Of a stretch of DNA of 64,000 nucleotides, positions 38,851-48,180 are shown one piece after another. Both the position numbers and the translations under genes were made by a program. Positions within the stretch are counted from its first letter, which is position 1. The number at the start of each line of letters is the position of its first letter. Origin of the DNA: Cryobacterium sp. M96. GTDB lineage: Bacteria; Actinomycetota; Actinomycetes; Actinomycetales; Microbacteriaceae. Where the stretch lies: assembly GCF_002929845.1 (NCBI RefSeq), contig NZ_PJJS01000049.1:1-64000 (forward strand), written 5' to 3'. The notes beneath the pieces are model-generated. The model did not search any database, had not been told where the DNA came from, and worked only from the letters and a program-made list of their open reading frames with translations.

Positions 38851-38880
38851 TAGTTAGCAGACTCACAGCGAGAGTGCCAA
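38851..38880 (-). promoter_or_regulatory. groES promoter overlapped by a degenerate CIRCE
   Basis: On the minus strand TTGGCA (38875-38880) and TAACTA (38851-38856) are 18 bases apart, a good -35/-10 pair. The same bases 38854-38880 form a 27-base CIRCE-like site whose right half is GAGTGCCAA and whose left half is degenerate. Repressor bound here would block the promoter. Confidence 0.6.
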
Positions 38881-38893
38881 GACGAGTTTAGGG

Positions 38894-38930
38894 CGCATCT
38901 GGCACTCACGCAACGTGAGTGCCAGATGCG
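38894..38930. promoter_or_regulatory. CIRCE operator (HrcA) upstream of groES
   Basis: A perfect 17-bp inverted repeat around a 3-base centre. Its core CTGGCACTC-N9-GAGTGCCAG (38899-38925) matches the CIRCE consensus TTAGCACTC-N9-GAGTGCTAA except for two bases in each half. It lies between groES and the divergent methyltransferase gene and could affect both. Confidence 0.85.
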
Positions 38931-38951
38931 TCGTGTTGATAGGTTTACACG

Positions 38952-40151
38952 ATGGAACGCTCAGAGCTCGTCGAGCTGTTATCGCCGGGCGGTTTGCGCC
39001 TGCTGGACTCGTTGCCGCCGTACGACGCGGCCGCCGACGTCGTGCGGGTGGTGAGCGAACTGCGCAAGGCCGGACACAGCCCCGAGCTGGTCACCGCGGT
39101 GCTCAGCCAGTCCCGGCTCCGAGCCAGGGCCGTGCCCAAGTTCGGCGAGTTCGCCGGCCGCATGCTGTTTACGGAGGCCGGCCTCGAGCAGGCCACCCGG
39201 CTGCGGGTGGCGGCGCTGCACGCCGGCCGCTTCGCGGGCGCGTCCCTGAACCGGGTCGTCGACCTCGGCTGCGGCATCGGAGGCGACGCCATGGCCCTGG
39301 CCGCCATGGACCTCACGGTGACGGGGGTGGACGCCGACGAGGTGACCGCGACCGTCGCCAGCTACAACCTGGCTCCGTTCGAGAACGCGAGCGTTCTGCA
39401 CTCGTCCGCGGAAGACGTCGACCTGGCCGGCTTCGACGCCGCCTGGCTCGACCCGGCCCGGCGCACCGCCGGGCACTCCAACACCTCGCGCCTGACCCGG
39501 CCGGAGGACTACTCCCCGCACCTCGATTTTGTCTTCGGTCTCAGTGAGCGGATGCCCGTCGGCGTCAAGCTCGGGCCGGGCCACGACCGCGAGCTGATCC
39601 CCGCGGAAGCCGAGTCGCAGTGGGTCTCCGTGGACGGCAAGCTCGTGGAGATGGGGCTGTGGTTCGGAGCACTGGCGCGCGCCGGCATCCGTCGCTCCGC
39701 CCTGCTGCTCGGCCGGACCGGGATCCACGAACTGACCGCGCCCCACGACAGCACGGATGCCCCGGTGGGAGTGCTGGGTGACTACCTGTACGAGCCGGAC
39801 GGCGCGATCATCCGTGCCCGTCTGATCGGGGACCTGGCCCGGTCGCTCGACGCGTCGATGCTGAGCGAGGGGATCGCGTATTTCACCTCCGAGACCCTGC
39901 AACGCACGCCCTTCGCCACCGCATTCCGGGTGCTCGAGGTGCTGCCGGTCGACGAGAAGAAGCTGCGGCTGGGCCTACAAGAACGCCGCATCGGCACTCT
40001 CGAGATCAAGAAACGCGGCGTGGACGTCGACCCGGCCACCCTGCGCACCCGACTGAAGCTCAAGGGCCCCGAGTCGGCGACGCTCGTGCTCACCCGGGCC
40101 GCCGGCCACCGGGTGGCTCTGCTGGTGGAGCGGATTCCGCCACTCGACTGA
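38952..40151 (+). CDS. Class I SAM methyltransferase with THUMP-like domain
   Basis: A 399-residue protein. Motif I of the Rossmann methyltransferase is VVDLGCGIGGDAMALAAMDLTVTGVDAD (about 102-129), and AAWLDPARRTAG is a catalytic-loop candidate. The C-terminal region (about 310-399), ending TLRTRLKLKGPESATLVLTRAAGHRVALLVER, matches the THUMP-like domain, so an RNA substrate is likely. There is almost no leader: TAGGTT lies 6 bases before the ATG, which suggests a leaderless mRNA. Confidence 0.85.
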   Translation: MERSELVELLSPGGLRLLDSLPPYDAAADVVRVVSELRKAGHSPELVTAVLSQSRLRARAVPKFGEFAGRMLFTEAGLEQATRLRVAALHAGRFAGASLNRVVDLGCGIGGDAMALAAMDLTVTGVDADEVTATVASYNLAPFENASVLHSSAEDVDLAGFDAAWLDPARRTAGHSNTSRLTRPEDYSPHLDFVFGLSERMPVGVKLGPGHDRELIPAEAESQWVSVDGKLVEMGLWFGALARAGIRRSALLLGRTGIHELTAPHDSTDAPVGVLGDYLYEPDGAIIRARLIGDLARSLDASMLSEGIAYFTSETLQRTPFATAFRVLEVLPVDEKKLRLGLQERRIGTLEIKKRGVDVDPATLRTRLKLKGPESATLVLTRAAGHRVALLVERIPPLD

Positions 40152-40176
40152 GGCCAGCGGCGAAGGACAGCATGGC

Positions 40177-40587
40177 TCAGCCGGGCACGACCGTCAGCAC
40201 CTGTGTGACGATCGACACCCACCCGACCGCGAGGACCAGCCCGGCCAGCCCGGTCCACAGCCCGTAGGCCCACGCGGTGCCGGCACGGCGCTCGGTCACG
40301 CGGGCCATCACGGCCAGCACGACCGCGGCCAGGGAGAGCGCCGCACCCCAGACGCCGAAGACCGCGATCAGCAGCCCCAGCAGCCCGAAGACGAGCGATG
40401 CGATGGACAGCCCGCCCTGGCCTGCCTGCGCGGTCAGCTCGCTGTCGGTGTAGACGTACGGCACCCATTCGGTAGGGGCTGTGATGGTCGACGCGTAGTC
40501 CAGCTCCCCCGGAGCGGGCGCCGGAGGCCGGGTGAGGTCGACCCGGAAGTCATCGTTGCGGGACCAGTCCCGTTCCTCCCCAACCAT
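40177..40587 (-). CDS. Hypothetical small membrane protein
   Basis: A 136-residue protein with an acidic soluble N terminus (1-55) and helices at about 60-78, 80-96 and 107-128. The helix pattern (GGLSIASLVFGLLGLLIAVFGVWGAALSLAAVVLAVMAR) resembles DUF4190. It is the last of three related genes. Function is unknown. Confidence 0.7.
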   Translation of the reverse strand: MVGEERDWSRNDDFRVDLTRPPAPAPGELDYASTITAPTEWVPYVYTDSELTAQAGQGGLSIASLVFGLLGLLIAVFGVWGAALSLAAVVLAVMARVTERRAGTAWAYGLWTGLAGLVLAVGWVSIVTQVLTVVPG

Positions 40588-40606
40588 CCCCGCTGCTATC
40601 TTCCGC

Positions 40607-41170
40607 TCAGTACGACGAGTTGGGGATGGTGGCGAAGAAGACAGACCAGATCACGATACTGACCAGTGCCAGACCGACGCCGATGAACCCCGTGATCAGC
40701 CCGGTCAGCCAGAAGCCCCTCGCCTGCGGCTCCTTCGACTTACCGAGGAAGCCCAGGACGACCGCGGCGGCGGGGATGAACAGTCCGAGGATGCCACCCA
40801 CAATCGGGAGGAACACGATCGGCGAGCCGAGCACGCCGATAACGCCGGCGACCAGCGCCAAGATGCTGAAAATCGGCTGCTTCGCGGCGACCGCACCGAA
40901 GGGCGACGAATACGCGTCGCCATGGGCAGGCGCCTGGGTCATCGCCGGGGTGCCGTAGCCGGGCGGCGGGGTCGCGGCGCCGTAGGCGGGCGGGACGGAG
41001 GCCGACGGGGTCGGGCCGTTGTACGCCGGCGGGGCGGCGGACGCCCCCTGCTCGTCGCGCGGGATATCGGGGACCTGCGGCACGTCAGGCACCTCCGGCA
41101 CGCCGGGCACCTGGGGCACGTCAGGCACGCGGGGCACGTCAGAGTTGCTGGGGTTGTTGGAATCGCTCAT
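40607..41170 (-). CDS. Pro-rich DUF4190-like membrane protein
   Basis: A 187-residue protein. Residues 12-40 are a VPx repeat (RVPDVPQVPGVPEVPDVPQ), 42-95 are Pro/Tyr/Gly-rich, and about 97-185 hold three helices. The ATG at 41170 has AAAGGAA upstream. Disordered Pro-rich head plus DUF4190-like helices is common in actinobacterial envelope proteins. No enzyme motif is present. Confidence 0.75.
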   Translation of the reverse strand: MSDSNNPSNSDVPRVPDVPQVPGVPEVPDVPQVPDIPRDEQGASAAPPAYNGPTPSASVPPAYGAATPPPGYGTPAMTQAPAHGDAYSSPFGAVAAKQPIFSILALVAGVIGVLGSPIVFLPIVGGILGLFIPAAAVVLGFLGKSKEPQARGFWLTGLITGFIGVGLALVSIVIWSVFFATIPNSSY

Positions 41171-41267
41171 GCGAATTCATTCCTTTCCGGACGACGGGGT
41201 GGCGTCGCTAATTGCATGTCGGGTCACGGGTCATCGACGCGCAGGGTTTCTGCCCGTGGCCACCGGG

Positions 41268-41636
41268 TCAGTAGGTATTGAGCAGGGTCGGGTCGTTCGC
41301 GATCGCGATCATCAACGGGATCAGCAGGACGACGGCCAGGAGCTGAGCCGCCAGGCCGGCGTAGCCGACAATGAGGCCGGCAATCGCGAGTCCCCGTCCC
41401 TTTTCTCCGGTCTTCCCGATCTGGCTCAGACCGATGTGGCCGGTGATGATGCCGACCAGGGAGATCCCGAGCACCGAGGTCACGAGCGACACAATGGACA
41501 GCACGTTGTACTTCTCGGATGGGCCCTGCGGCGCGTAGGGCTGAGGGTAGCCCGGCTGGGCGTAGGCCGGAGCGGCCTGCGCCGCCGGCGGCTGGAACAT
41601 GGGCGGGTTAACCGGCGGCTCGTTGGGGTCGGTCAT
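41268..41636 (-). CDS. DUF4190-like membrane protein
   Basis: A 122-residue protein that starts at the ATG at 41636 with AAGGAG upstream. A Pro/Gln/Tyr-rich head (1-40) is followed by two helices (about 45-68 and 83-110) with SLVTSVLGISLVGIITGHIGLSQIGKTGEKGRGLAIAGL in between, the DUF4190 pattern. It is the first of the three-gene tandem set. Confidence 0.8.
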   Translation of the reverse strand: MTDPNEPPVNPPMFQPPAAQAAPAYAQPGYPQPYAPQGPSEKYNVLSIVSLVTSVLGISLVGIITGHIGLSQIGKTGEKGRGLAIAGLIVGYAGLAAQLLAVVLLIPLMIAIANDPTLLNTY

Positions 41637-41775
41637 GTCGATTGCTCCTTCGGGAATGGTGCATCTGGGCTGCCAATCTGGCTCCCAGCCGGACAAGGTG
41701 TTGATCGCACGAACAAACGTCGCCTGCCGAAGCTAGAATACCCGTCCGGTGGCGAAATACCGGTGGGAGGGGGTT

Positions 41776-42888
41776 TCAGACCTGGATCTCGGAGACCGGA
41801 AGGGTGGAGTCCGCCCCGAACTCCAGTGACGAAGGCGCATGCCCGGCCATGATCAGCTGCGCCCCGAGGGCGGCGATCATGGCGCCGTTGTCGGTGCAGA
41901 GCGACAGAGGCGGGATGCGCAGGGCGATGCCGGCGGCATCCGTGCGCTCCTGGGCCACCTGACGCAGCCGGGCGTTGGCGATCACGCCGCCCCCGAGCAG
42001 GAGCCTCGGCACACCGAGGTCGACGCAGGCCGCGACTGACTTGGTCAGGAGGATGTCGACGACCGCCTCTCGGAAACTGGCGGCCACGTCGGCCAGCGGC
42101 ACCGACTCATCCGCGTCGCGTCTCTGCTCGACCCAGCGCGCGACCGAGGTCTTGAGCCCGGAGAACGAGAAGTCGTACCGGTGTTTCGCCATGTCCTTGG
42201 TCTGGCTGAGACCGCGGGGGAAACGGATGGCCGCGGGATTGCCTTCCCGCGCGGCCCGGTCGATCTGGGGTCCGCCCGGGTAGGGCAGGCCGAGCAGGCG
42301 GGCCACCTTGTCGAAGGCCTCGCCGGCCGCGTCGTCGATGGTCTCGCCGAGCAGTTCGACGTCGGAGACCAGATCGCGCACCAGCAGCAGTGAGGTGTGA
42401 CCGCCGCTGACGAGAAGCGCAACGGTGGGGTATTCCAGCGGCTTCGTGGAGTCGTCTGCGCCGAGTCGAAGCACATCGGCCCCGACGTGACCGACGAGGT
42501 GGTTGACCGCGTAGATCGGTTTGCCGAGCGAGATGGCTAGTGCCTTGGCCGCGCCGACCCCGACCATGAGCGCGCCGGCCAGACCGGGGCCGCAGGTCAC
42601 GGCCACCGCATCGATGTCCTTCAAACGGATGCCGGCCTCCAGCGCGGCCGCCCGGATCGCCGGAACGAGCTCCTCAAGGTGTGCGCGCGCGGCCACCTCC
42701 GGCACGACTCCGCCGTAGCGGGCGTGTTCGTCCATCGACGACGCGATCGTGTTGGAGAGCAGGGTGGTTCCGCGCACGATTCCGATTCCGGTCTCGTCGC
42801 AGGAGGTCTCGATGCCGAGCACGAGCGGGTTGGCGCGGTTCTGCGCGGTCATCGCGTTCAGGGTGGTCTGCGCGTTCAGGGCGGTCAT
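41776..42888 (-). CDS. tsaD: tRNA threonylcarbamoyladenosine synthase subunit TsaD
   Basis: A 370-residue ASKHA-fold protein that transfers threonylcarbamoyl to A37 of ANN-decoding tRNAs. [13 protein letters not shown] is at 22-34, metal-binding His129 and His133 are in [16 protein letters not shown] is the nucleotide loop, and [14 protein letters not shown] comes later. The first 20 residues are low complexity ([16 protein letters not shown]) from a short DNA repeat; a second ATG at residue 13 is a plausible start. It overlaps rimI as ATGA. Confidence 0.96.
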   Translation of the reverse strand: MTALNAQTTLNAMTAQNRANPLVLGIETSCDETGIGIVRGTTLLSNTIASSMDEHARYGGVVPEVAARAHLEELVPAIRAAALEAGIRLKDIDAVAVTCGPGLAGALMVGVGAAKALAISLGKPIYAVNHLVGHVGADVLRLGADDSTKPLEYPTVALLVSGGHTSLLLVRDLVSDVELLGETIDDAAGEAFDKVARLLGLPYPGGPQIDRAAREGNPAAIRFPRGLSQTKDMAKHRYDFSFSGLKTSVARWVEQRRDADESVPLADVAASFREAVVDILLTKSVAACVDLGVPRLLLGGGVIANARLRQVAQERTDAAGIALRIPPLSLCTDNGAMIAALGAQLIMAGHAPSSLEFGADSTLPVSEIQV

Positions 42889-43397
42889 TCGGTGGCCTCC
42901 AGTGCGGCCTCTGCCGGTGTCATCTGCATCTCGGCGTCAGGCACGTGCAGTCGCATCACGATCGCGTCGACGTTGTCGGGCTGGTAGTAGCCAGGGCGGA
43001 TGCCCAACTCCTCGAAGCCGAGTCGGCGGTAGAGTTCCTGGGCCGGCGGGTTGTCGGCGCGCACCTCGAGGAACACCTCGCGCACGCCCCGCTTCCGGGC
43101 CTCGGCGATCAGGCTGAGCATCAGGGTTCGGCCGAGGCCGTGGCCGCGGGCCTCTTGGGTGACCGCGATGGTCTGAATGTCGCCCTCGCGCGCTCCCTGC
43201 AGGGCCTGCAGCCCGGCGTAGCCCTCGATCCGGTCGGGCTCATCGGGGGGGAAGGCCACCAGGTAGTAGCAGTTCGGGTTGACCACGTCCTGGGCCATCG
43301 CCTCGGCGGACCACGCGTCGTTGACGAAGATACGGGTCTCGAGCGCCATGATGGCGTCCACATCGGCGGCTCGGGCGCGCCGCAGCTGCCACATCAT
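42885..43397 (-). CDS. rimI: Ribosomal protein S18-alanine N-acetyltransferase RimI
   Basis: A 170-residue GNAT enzyme. The acetyl-CoA loop is [13 protein letters not shown], with [26 protein letters not shown] at the end as in RimI. The start [20 protein letters not shown] overlaps the tsaB stop (TGATGATG). It sits between tsaB and tsaD as in other actinobacteria. Confidence 0.93.
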   Translation of the reverse strand: MMWQLRRARAADVDAIMALETRIFVNDAWSAEAMAQDVVNPNCYYLVAFPPDEPDRIEGYAGLQALQGAREGDIQTIAVTQEARGHGLGRTLMLSLIAEARKRGVREVFLEVRADNPPAQELYRRLGFEELGIRPGYYQPDNVDAIVMRLHVPDAEMQMTPAEAALEATE

Positions 43398-44029
43398 CAA
43401 CTCACCCGTTTCGGGCCGTTGGACACGGTGACATCCGGCGAGCGCAGGTAGAGCGCCGTGTCGGCGGCGAACGGGCGCTGGTGGGCCCACATCAGCTCGG
43501 CAACCTGCCCCAGCTCCCCGGCGGACACGGCGACCGCGTCGAAGCGGGGCACCCCAGCGTGCGCCCAGCCGGGCTCCCGCAGCACGGCTGGCCGGGCCAC
43601 ACCAGGACCGTCGACCCGGATCGGGAGACCCACGGCATCCGCCCCGCTGTACACGGACCAGTTCACCTCGCGGCGACGGGCGTCGGTGACGACGACGAGC
43701 GGGCCGGTGTGGCCGGCCTGGTAGCGGCCGAAGGCGAGCGCATCGTGGCTGACGACGGGCACGAAGGGCACCCCGGCGCCCAGCGCGAAGACCCGCGCGG
43801 CGGCGATGCCCACACGGAGACCGGTGAAGGGGCCGGGACCCATGCCGCCGACCACCGCGGAGAGGCCGCTGATCGGCACGGCCGCGTCGCTGAGGCAGTC
43901 GGCGATCAGGCGGCCGACCACCTCGGCGTGGCGCATAGTGTCGTCGGTGGCGTGTTCGGCGATGACGCCTTGGGCGAGATCCACGACCGCGACGCTCGTT
44001 CCGGCGGAAGTATCGATGGCGAGAAGCAC
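43397..44029 (-). CDS. tsaB: t6A synthesis protein TsaB
   Basis: A 210-residue partner of TsaD with the truncated ASKHA opening LLAIDTSAGTSVAVVD and the motif GGMGPGPFTGLRVGIAAAR. The start is GTG at 44029. It follows tsaE, from which it is separated by palindrome copy 5 and a 16-bp tandem repeat. Confidence 0.94.
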   Translation of the reverse strand: MLLAIDTSAGTSVAVVDLAQGVIAEHATDDTMRHAEVVGRLIADCLSDAAVPISGLSAVVGGMGPGPFTGLRVGIAAARVFALGAGVPFVPVVSHDALAFGRYQAGHTGPLVVVTDARRREVNWSVYSGADAVGLPIRVDGPGVARPAVLREPGWAHAGVPRFDAVAVSAGELGQVAELMWAHQRPFAADTALYLRSPDVTVSNGPKRVS

Positions 44030-44054
44030 CTCACCAGCCTATTCGCTGTGTCCG

Positions 44055-44102
44055 ATGCGCTGTGCCGCTAATGCGCTGTGCCGCCGACGCGCTGTGCTGC
44101 CG
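44055..44102. repeat. 16-bp tandem triplication between tsaE and tsaB
   Basis: Three units of ATGCGCTGTGCCGCTA-type sequence with a few changes. A fourth degenerate unit of 14 bases may lie at 44041-44054. It is non-coding. Confidence 0.8.
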
Positions 44103-44137
44103 ATCCTGCTCCGCCAGGCCTGCTCGTCGGCCGCCCT

Positions 44138-44224
44138 GAACGAATTCGACGGAGATTTTGGGCTCTGGAGCCGGATCGGGCCCACTATGGGCCTGTAGGA
44201 GCAAAATCTCCGTCGAATTCGTTC
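44138..44224. repeat. Dispersed 85-bp palindrome, copy 5
   Basis: The left arm GAACGAATTCGACGGAGATT and its perfect inverse (ending GAATTCGTTC) enclose about 41 bases. The right arm supplies the last 12 codons and the stop of tsaE. Confidence 0.93.
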
Positions 44225-44706
44225 GGCCAGCGGGGGCCGTGCGGGGTGACCGTGACCGTGCGCGGCTCGTCGAGGTCAAGCACCTCGGCCTCGTCGGCGA
44301 CGACGGATGCGGCCGCCTGCGAGGCCCCGACGGGCCGTTCGATCTCGATATCGAGCCAGGAGTCGGCGATACCGTTGAGCATCCCGCGACCCCACTCGAC
44401 CACGACGATCGACCGAACGAAATCGATGTCGAGGTCATCCAGCTCGAGGGCGCTTCCGAGCCGGTAGGCGTCGACGTGCACGAGCGGGGGTCCGCCGATC
44501 GTGCTGGGGTGGGTGCGGGCCAGCACGAAGGTGGGGCTGGTGACCGAGCCGCGCACCTGCAGACCCTCCCCCAGGCCGCGGGTGAAGGTCGTCTTTCCGG
44601 CGCCGAGGGGCCCGGTCAGCACGATCAGGTCGCCGGCCTGCAGCAGCCCCGCGACCGTGCGGCCGAACTCGTGCATGCTGTCGGCGTCGGGGATGACGGC
44701 GCGCAT
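44185..44706 (-). CDS. tsaE: t6A synthesis ATPase TsaE, with palindrome-derived C terminus
   Basis: A 173-residue P-loop ATPase of the t6A machinery. Walker A is GPLGAGKTTF at 32-41, with SPTFVL and HVDAYRL following. The ATG at 44706 overlaps the alr stop (TGATG). The normal family region ends near PRTVTVTPHGPRW; the last 12 residues NEFDGDFAPTGP are encoded by palindrome copy 5, so the original end has been replaced or extended. Confidence 0.92.
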   Translation of the reverse strand: MRAVIPDADSMHEFGRTVAGLLQAGDLIVLTGPLGAGKTTFTRGLGEGLQVRGSVTSPTFVLARTHPSTIGGPPLVHVDAYRLGSALELDDLDIDFVRSIVVVEWGRGMLNGIADSWLDIEIERPVGASQAAASVVADEAEVLDLDEPRTVTVTPHGPRWPNEFDGDFAPTGP

Positions 44707-45884
44707 CAGCGCGAACCGCCGCCGGGCCGAACGCCGCCGCCGGGCCGCGTGCCGCCCGCCGCGCCGTCGACCGCGTTCCGGTAGCTGCGGGTAACCCGGC
44801 GGCCGATCCGGGTAACGATCTCGTAGTTGATGGTGCCGGCGGCGTCGGCCCAGTCGGTCGCGCTCGGCACACCGGTCTCCGGGTTGCCGAACAGTACGAC
44901 CTCGTCGCCGACCGTCACGCGTTCCTGGCCGACGCTGACGACGAACTGATCCATCGCGATGCGCCCGACCAGCGGATGCGAGTGTCCAGAGATGTCGACC
45001 CACGCGGTTCCGGAGGCCTGGCGGGGCACGCCGTCCGCGTAGCCGAGTGGCACGAGGGCGAGGTAGCCGTCGACCGGTGCCCGCCACAGGTAGTCGTAGG
45101 ACACCCCGGCCCCCGCAGCCACGCGGCGCACGGCGGCGACGCGCCCCCGCAGCGTCATCGCCGGGGTGAGGCCCAAATCCTGCGACGTCTGGTCCGCGAA
45201 CGGCGACAGACCGTAGATGCCGATGCCCACCCGCACCATCGAGAAGCGGGCGGCCGGCACGCGCAGCGCCGCCGCGGTGGACGCCAGGTGGATCAGAGAC
45301 GGGGTCAGCCCGGTGTCGGCGGCGAGAGCGACACCGCGTTCGAAGCGCTCGATCGCCTCGGCGTCGTCGACCGGGGACGCATTCGACAGGTGGCTGAAAA
45401 TGCCGGTCACGGTCAGGCGGCCGGCCTGCTCGAGCTGGGCCGCCAGAGCGAACGTCTCGGCCCAGTCCGGTTCGTTCACGCCGTTGCGGTTGAGCCCGGT
45501 CTCGAGCTTGAGGTGCACGTCGGCCACGCGACCGAGAGCGGCGGCGGCCTCGGCGACCTGGCGCAGCTGCCGCGCCGAGGACAGCCCGAGGGTGATGCTC
45601 CGGGTGATGGCGACGGTGAAATCGGCATCCGGATCGTGCAGCCAGGCCAGGACGGGCGCGTCGATGCCGGCGGCCCGCAGCTCGAGCGCCTCGTCGACGT
45701 CGGCCACCCCGAGCCAGTCGGCGCCCGCGGCGAGCGCGGTGCGGGCGACCGGCACTGCCCCATGGCCGTAGGCGTTCGCCTTGACGACGGCCATCAGGTG
45801 CGGGGTGCCGGCCACCTGCCTGAGGTGCGCGACGTTGGCGTAGACCGCGCCCAGGTCGACGACGGCCTCGCGGTATCCGGTCAT
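44706..45884 (-). CDS. alr: Alanine racemase
   Basis: A 392-residue PLP enzyme that makes D-alanine for the cell wall. Lys35 in MAVVKANAYGHG binds PLP, and the second catalytic base Tyr is in GAGVSYDYLW. RIAMDQFVV near the end is the family C-terminal motif. A Gly/Arg/Pro-rich tail (GGTRPGGGVRPGGGSR) extends past the fold. It overlaps acpS by four bases. Confidence 0.95.
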   Translation of the reverse strand: MTGYREAVVDLGAVYANVAHLRQVAGTPHLMAVVKANAYGHGAVPVARTALAAGADWLGVADVDEALELRAAGIDAPVLAWLHDPDADFTVAITRSITLGLSSARQLRQVAEAAAALGRVADVHLKLETGLNRNGVNEPDWAETFALAAQLEQAGRLTVTGIFSHLSNASPVDDAEAIERFERGVALAADTGLTPSLIHLASTAAALRVPAARFSMVRVGIGIYGLSPFADQTSQDLGLTPAMTLRGRVAAVRRVAAGAGVSYDYLWRAPVDGYLALVPLGYADGVPRQASGTAWVDISGHSHPLVGRIAMDQFVVSVGQERVTVGDEVVLFGNPETGVPSATDWADAAGTINYEIVTRIGRRVTRSYRNAVDGAAGGTRPGGGVRPGGGSR

Positions 45885-46237
45885 GCCCCGCCCTCCGCGA
45901 CCACGAACGCACAGGCCACCCCGGCGTCGTGAGTCATGGTCAAGTGCACTGTGTCGATGCCGCGGGCCGTCAGTGCCGCCGCGGTAGCCCCGTGAAGCAC
46001 GAATCCCGGGTTGCCGTGCGCGTCGGTCACGACGTCCATCTCCTGCCAGCTGGCGCCGGCACTGTCGCCGAGCGCTTTGATCAGTGCCTCCTTGGCCGCG
46101 AAGCGCGCGGCCAAGGAGTGCATCGGCAACCCGCGCTCGGCTTCTGTGAAAAGCCGAGGAATAAGCCCAGGCGTGCGCAAGACCTGCCGTTCGAAGCGAG
46201 CGAGGTCGACGATGTCGACCCCGATGCCCCGGATCAT
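45881..46237 (-). CDS. acpS: Holo-[acyl-carrier-protein] synthase
   Basis: A 118-residue phosphopantetheinyl transferase. The Mg2+-binding pattern is GIGVDIVDLARFER (Asp8), and RFAAKEALIKAL carries the Glu-Lys pair. The length is typical of AcpS. The order acpS-alr-tsaE-tsaB-rimI-tsaD links it to the cell-wall and t6A cluster. Confidence 0.95.
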   Translation of the reverse strand: MIRGIGVDIVDLARFERQVLRTPGLIPRLFTEAERGLPMHSLAARFAAKEALIKALGDSAGASWQEMDVVTDAHGNPGFVLHGATAAALTARGIDTVHLTMTHDAGVACAFVVAEGGA

Positions 46238-46296
46238 CCGGTCAACCCTTGCACCCTGTGCTGCACCCTCCGGCTACTCCGACTCGAGGACTGGCG

Positions 46297-48147
46297 CTAC
46301 TCGACCGTGACGGACTTCGCCAGGTTGCGTGGCTGGTCGACGTCGAGGCCCTTCACCGTGGCGAGTTCCATGGCGAAAATCTGCAGCGGTACGACCGCGA
46401 GGAGCGGTTCGAACAGCGGCGAGGCCAGCGGGATGCGGATGACGGTGTCCGCGAACGGCAGCACCGCGACATCCCCTTCTTCGGCGATCGCGATGATGCG
46501 CGCGCCGCGGGCCCGGATCTCCTGGATGTTCGAGACCACCTTGGGGTGCAGGTGCGCGGAGCCGCGTGGGCTCGGCACAACGACGAAGACCGGCTGGCCG
46601 GGCTCGATCAGCGCGATCGGGCCGTGCTTGAGCTCACCGGCGGCGAAGCCCTCCGCGTGGATGTACGCGAGCTCCTTGAGCTTGAGCGCACCCTCGAGCG
46701 CGATCGGGAAGCCCACGTGGCGGCCGAGGAAGAGCACGGCACGCGTGTCGGCCATCCAGGTGGCCAGCTCGTGCACGGTCGACTCCTGCAGCAGCGTGGT
46801 CGCCAGCTTGTCCGGGATGGCCTGGAGCTCGGCGATCTGCACGGCGCACTCGGCTTCGCTGAGGCTGCCGCGCACCCGGGCCAGGTGCAGGCCGAAGAGG
46901 TAGAGGGCGGCGATCTGGGCGGTGAAGCCCTTCGTTGAGGCCACGGCGACCTCCGGGCCGGCGTGGGTGTAGATGACGGCGTCCGACTCGCGGGGGATGG
47001 TGGCACCCTGCGTGTTGCAGATCGAGATGGCCTTCGCACCCGCTTCCCGGGCGAACTTGACCGCCATCAGCGTGTCCATGGTTTCGCCGGACTGGCTGAT
47101 CGAGATGACCAGGGTCTCGGGGTTCAGCACCGGGTCGCGGTAACGGAACTCGTGACTGAGTTCGATGTCGACCGGAACCCGGGTCCACTTTTCGATGGCG
47201 TACTTGGCGACGTAGCCGGCGTTCGCCGCGGTGCCGCAGGCGACGACCACGATGCGACGGATGCCGGCGAGCACGTCGTCTCCGAATTCGGTCAGCTCGG
47301 GAACGACGGCCTGGCCCTCATGGATGCGCCCGCGCAGGGTGTTGCGCACGGCATCCGGCTGCTCGGAGACCTCCTTGGCCATGAAGCTGGACCAGCCGCC
47401 CTTCTCGGACGCGGAGGCATCCCAGGCGATGTCGAACTCTTCCACTTCGACGGCGTTGCCGTCGAAGTCGGTCACGGTGACGAGGTCCGGCGTGATCGTG
47501 ACGATCTGGTCCTGGCCGATGGCGACCGCGCGGCGGGTGTACTCGACGAAAGCGGCGACGTCGGAGCCGAGGAAGTTCTCTCCGTCGCCCAGGCCGATCA
47601 CGAGCGGGGAGTTGCGGCGGGCGCCGACGACGATGCCGGGCTGGTCTTGGTGGACGGCGAGCAGGGTGAAGGCACCGTCGAGGCGGGAGACGACAGCGCG
47701 GAACGCTTCGCCCAGGTCGCCGACGCGCTGGTATTCCCGGCCAAGCAGGATCGCGGCGACCTCGGTGTCGGTCTCACTCTCGAAGGTGAATCCCTCGGCG
47801 AGGAGTTCGTCCTTGAGCACGGAGAAGTTTTCAATAATTCCGTTGTGAATAAGGGCCAGCTTGCCGTTGTCACCCAGGTGCGGGTGCGCATTCACGTCAT
47901 TCGGCGCCCCGTGGGTGGCCCACCGAGTGTGTCCGATCCCGGTGTTCCCATTATTGATCGGGTTCGCCTCAAGCTCGGCGGCCAGAACGGCCAGCTTGCC
48001 CGCTCGCTTAGCGGTATTGAGAGCACCCTCGCTGTCGATGACAGCGATCCCCGCGGAGTCGTACCCCCGGTACTCGAGTCGCCGCAGACCTCCCATCAGG
48101 ACCTGAACGCTCTTGTTATCTCCGACGTAACCAACGATTCCACACAT
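46297..48147 (-). CDS. glmS: Glutamine-fructose-6-phosphate aminotransferase
   Basis: A 616-residue enzyme that makes glucosamine 6-phosphate. Cys2 (MCGIVGYVG) is the glutaminase nucleophile, which fixes the start at 48147. [10 protein letters not shown] follows, then two SIS domains with [20 protein letters not shown] and the C-terminal [13 protein letters not shown]. No glmS ribozyme can be present, since only 33 bp separate it from the divergent coaA. Feeds GlmM at 49.4 kb. Confidence 0.97.
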   Translation of the reverse strand: MCGIVGYVGDNKSVQVLMGGLRRLEYRGYDSAGIAVIDSEGALNTAKRAGKLAVLAAELEANPINNGNTGIGHTRWATHGAPNDVNAHPHLGDNGKLALIHNGIIENFSVLKDELLAEGFTFESETDTEVAAILLGREYQRVGDLGEAFRAVVSRLDGAFTLLAVHQDQPGIVVGARRNSPLVIGLGDGENFLGSDVAAFVEYTRRAVAIGQDQIVTITPDLVTVTDFDGNAVEVEEFDIAWDASASEKGGWSSFMAKEVSEQPDAVRNTLRGRIHEGQAVVPELTEFGDDVLAGIRRIVVVACGTAANAGYVAKYAIEKWTRVPVDIELSHEFRYRDPVLNPETLVISISQSGETMDTLMAVKFAREAGAKAISICNTQGATIPRESDAVIYTHAGPEVAVASTKGFTAQIAALYLFGLHLARVRGSLSEAECAVQIAELQAIPDKLATTLLQESTVHELATWMADTRAVLFLGRHVGFPIALEGALKLKELAYIHAEGFAAGELKHGPIALIEPGQPVFVVVPSPRGSAHLHPKVVSNIQEIRARGARIIAIAEEGDVAVLPFADTVIRIPLASPLFEPLLAVVPLQIFAMELATVKGLDVDQPRNLAKSVTVE

Positions 48148-48180
48148 GACTGCGATATTAGTCCGAGTAAGCTCGGTGAA

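Noticed and set aside
48148-48180. glmS ribozyme
   Set aside because: Only 33 bp separate glmS from the divergent coaA, too short for the ribozyme.
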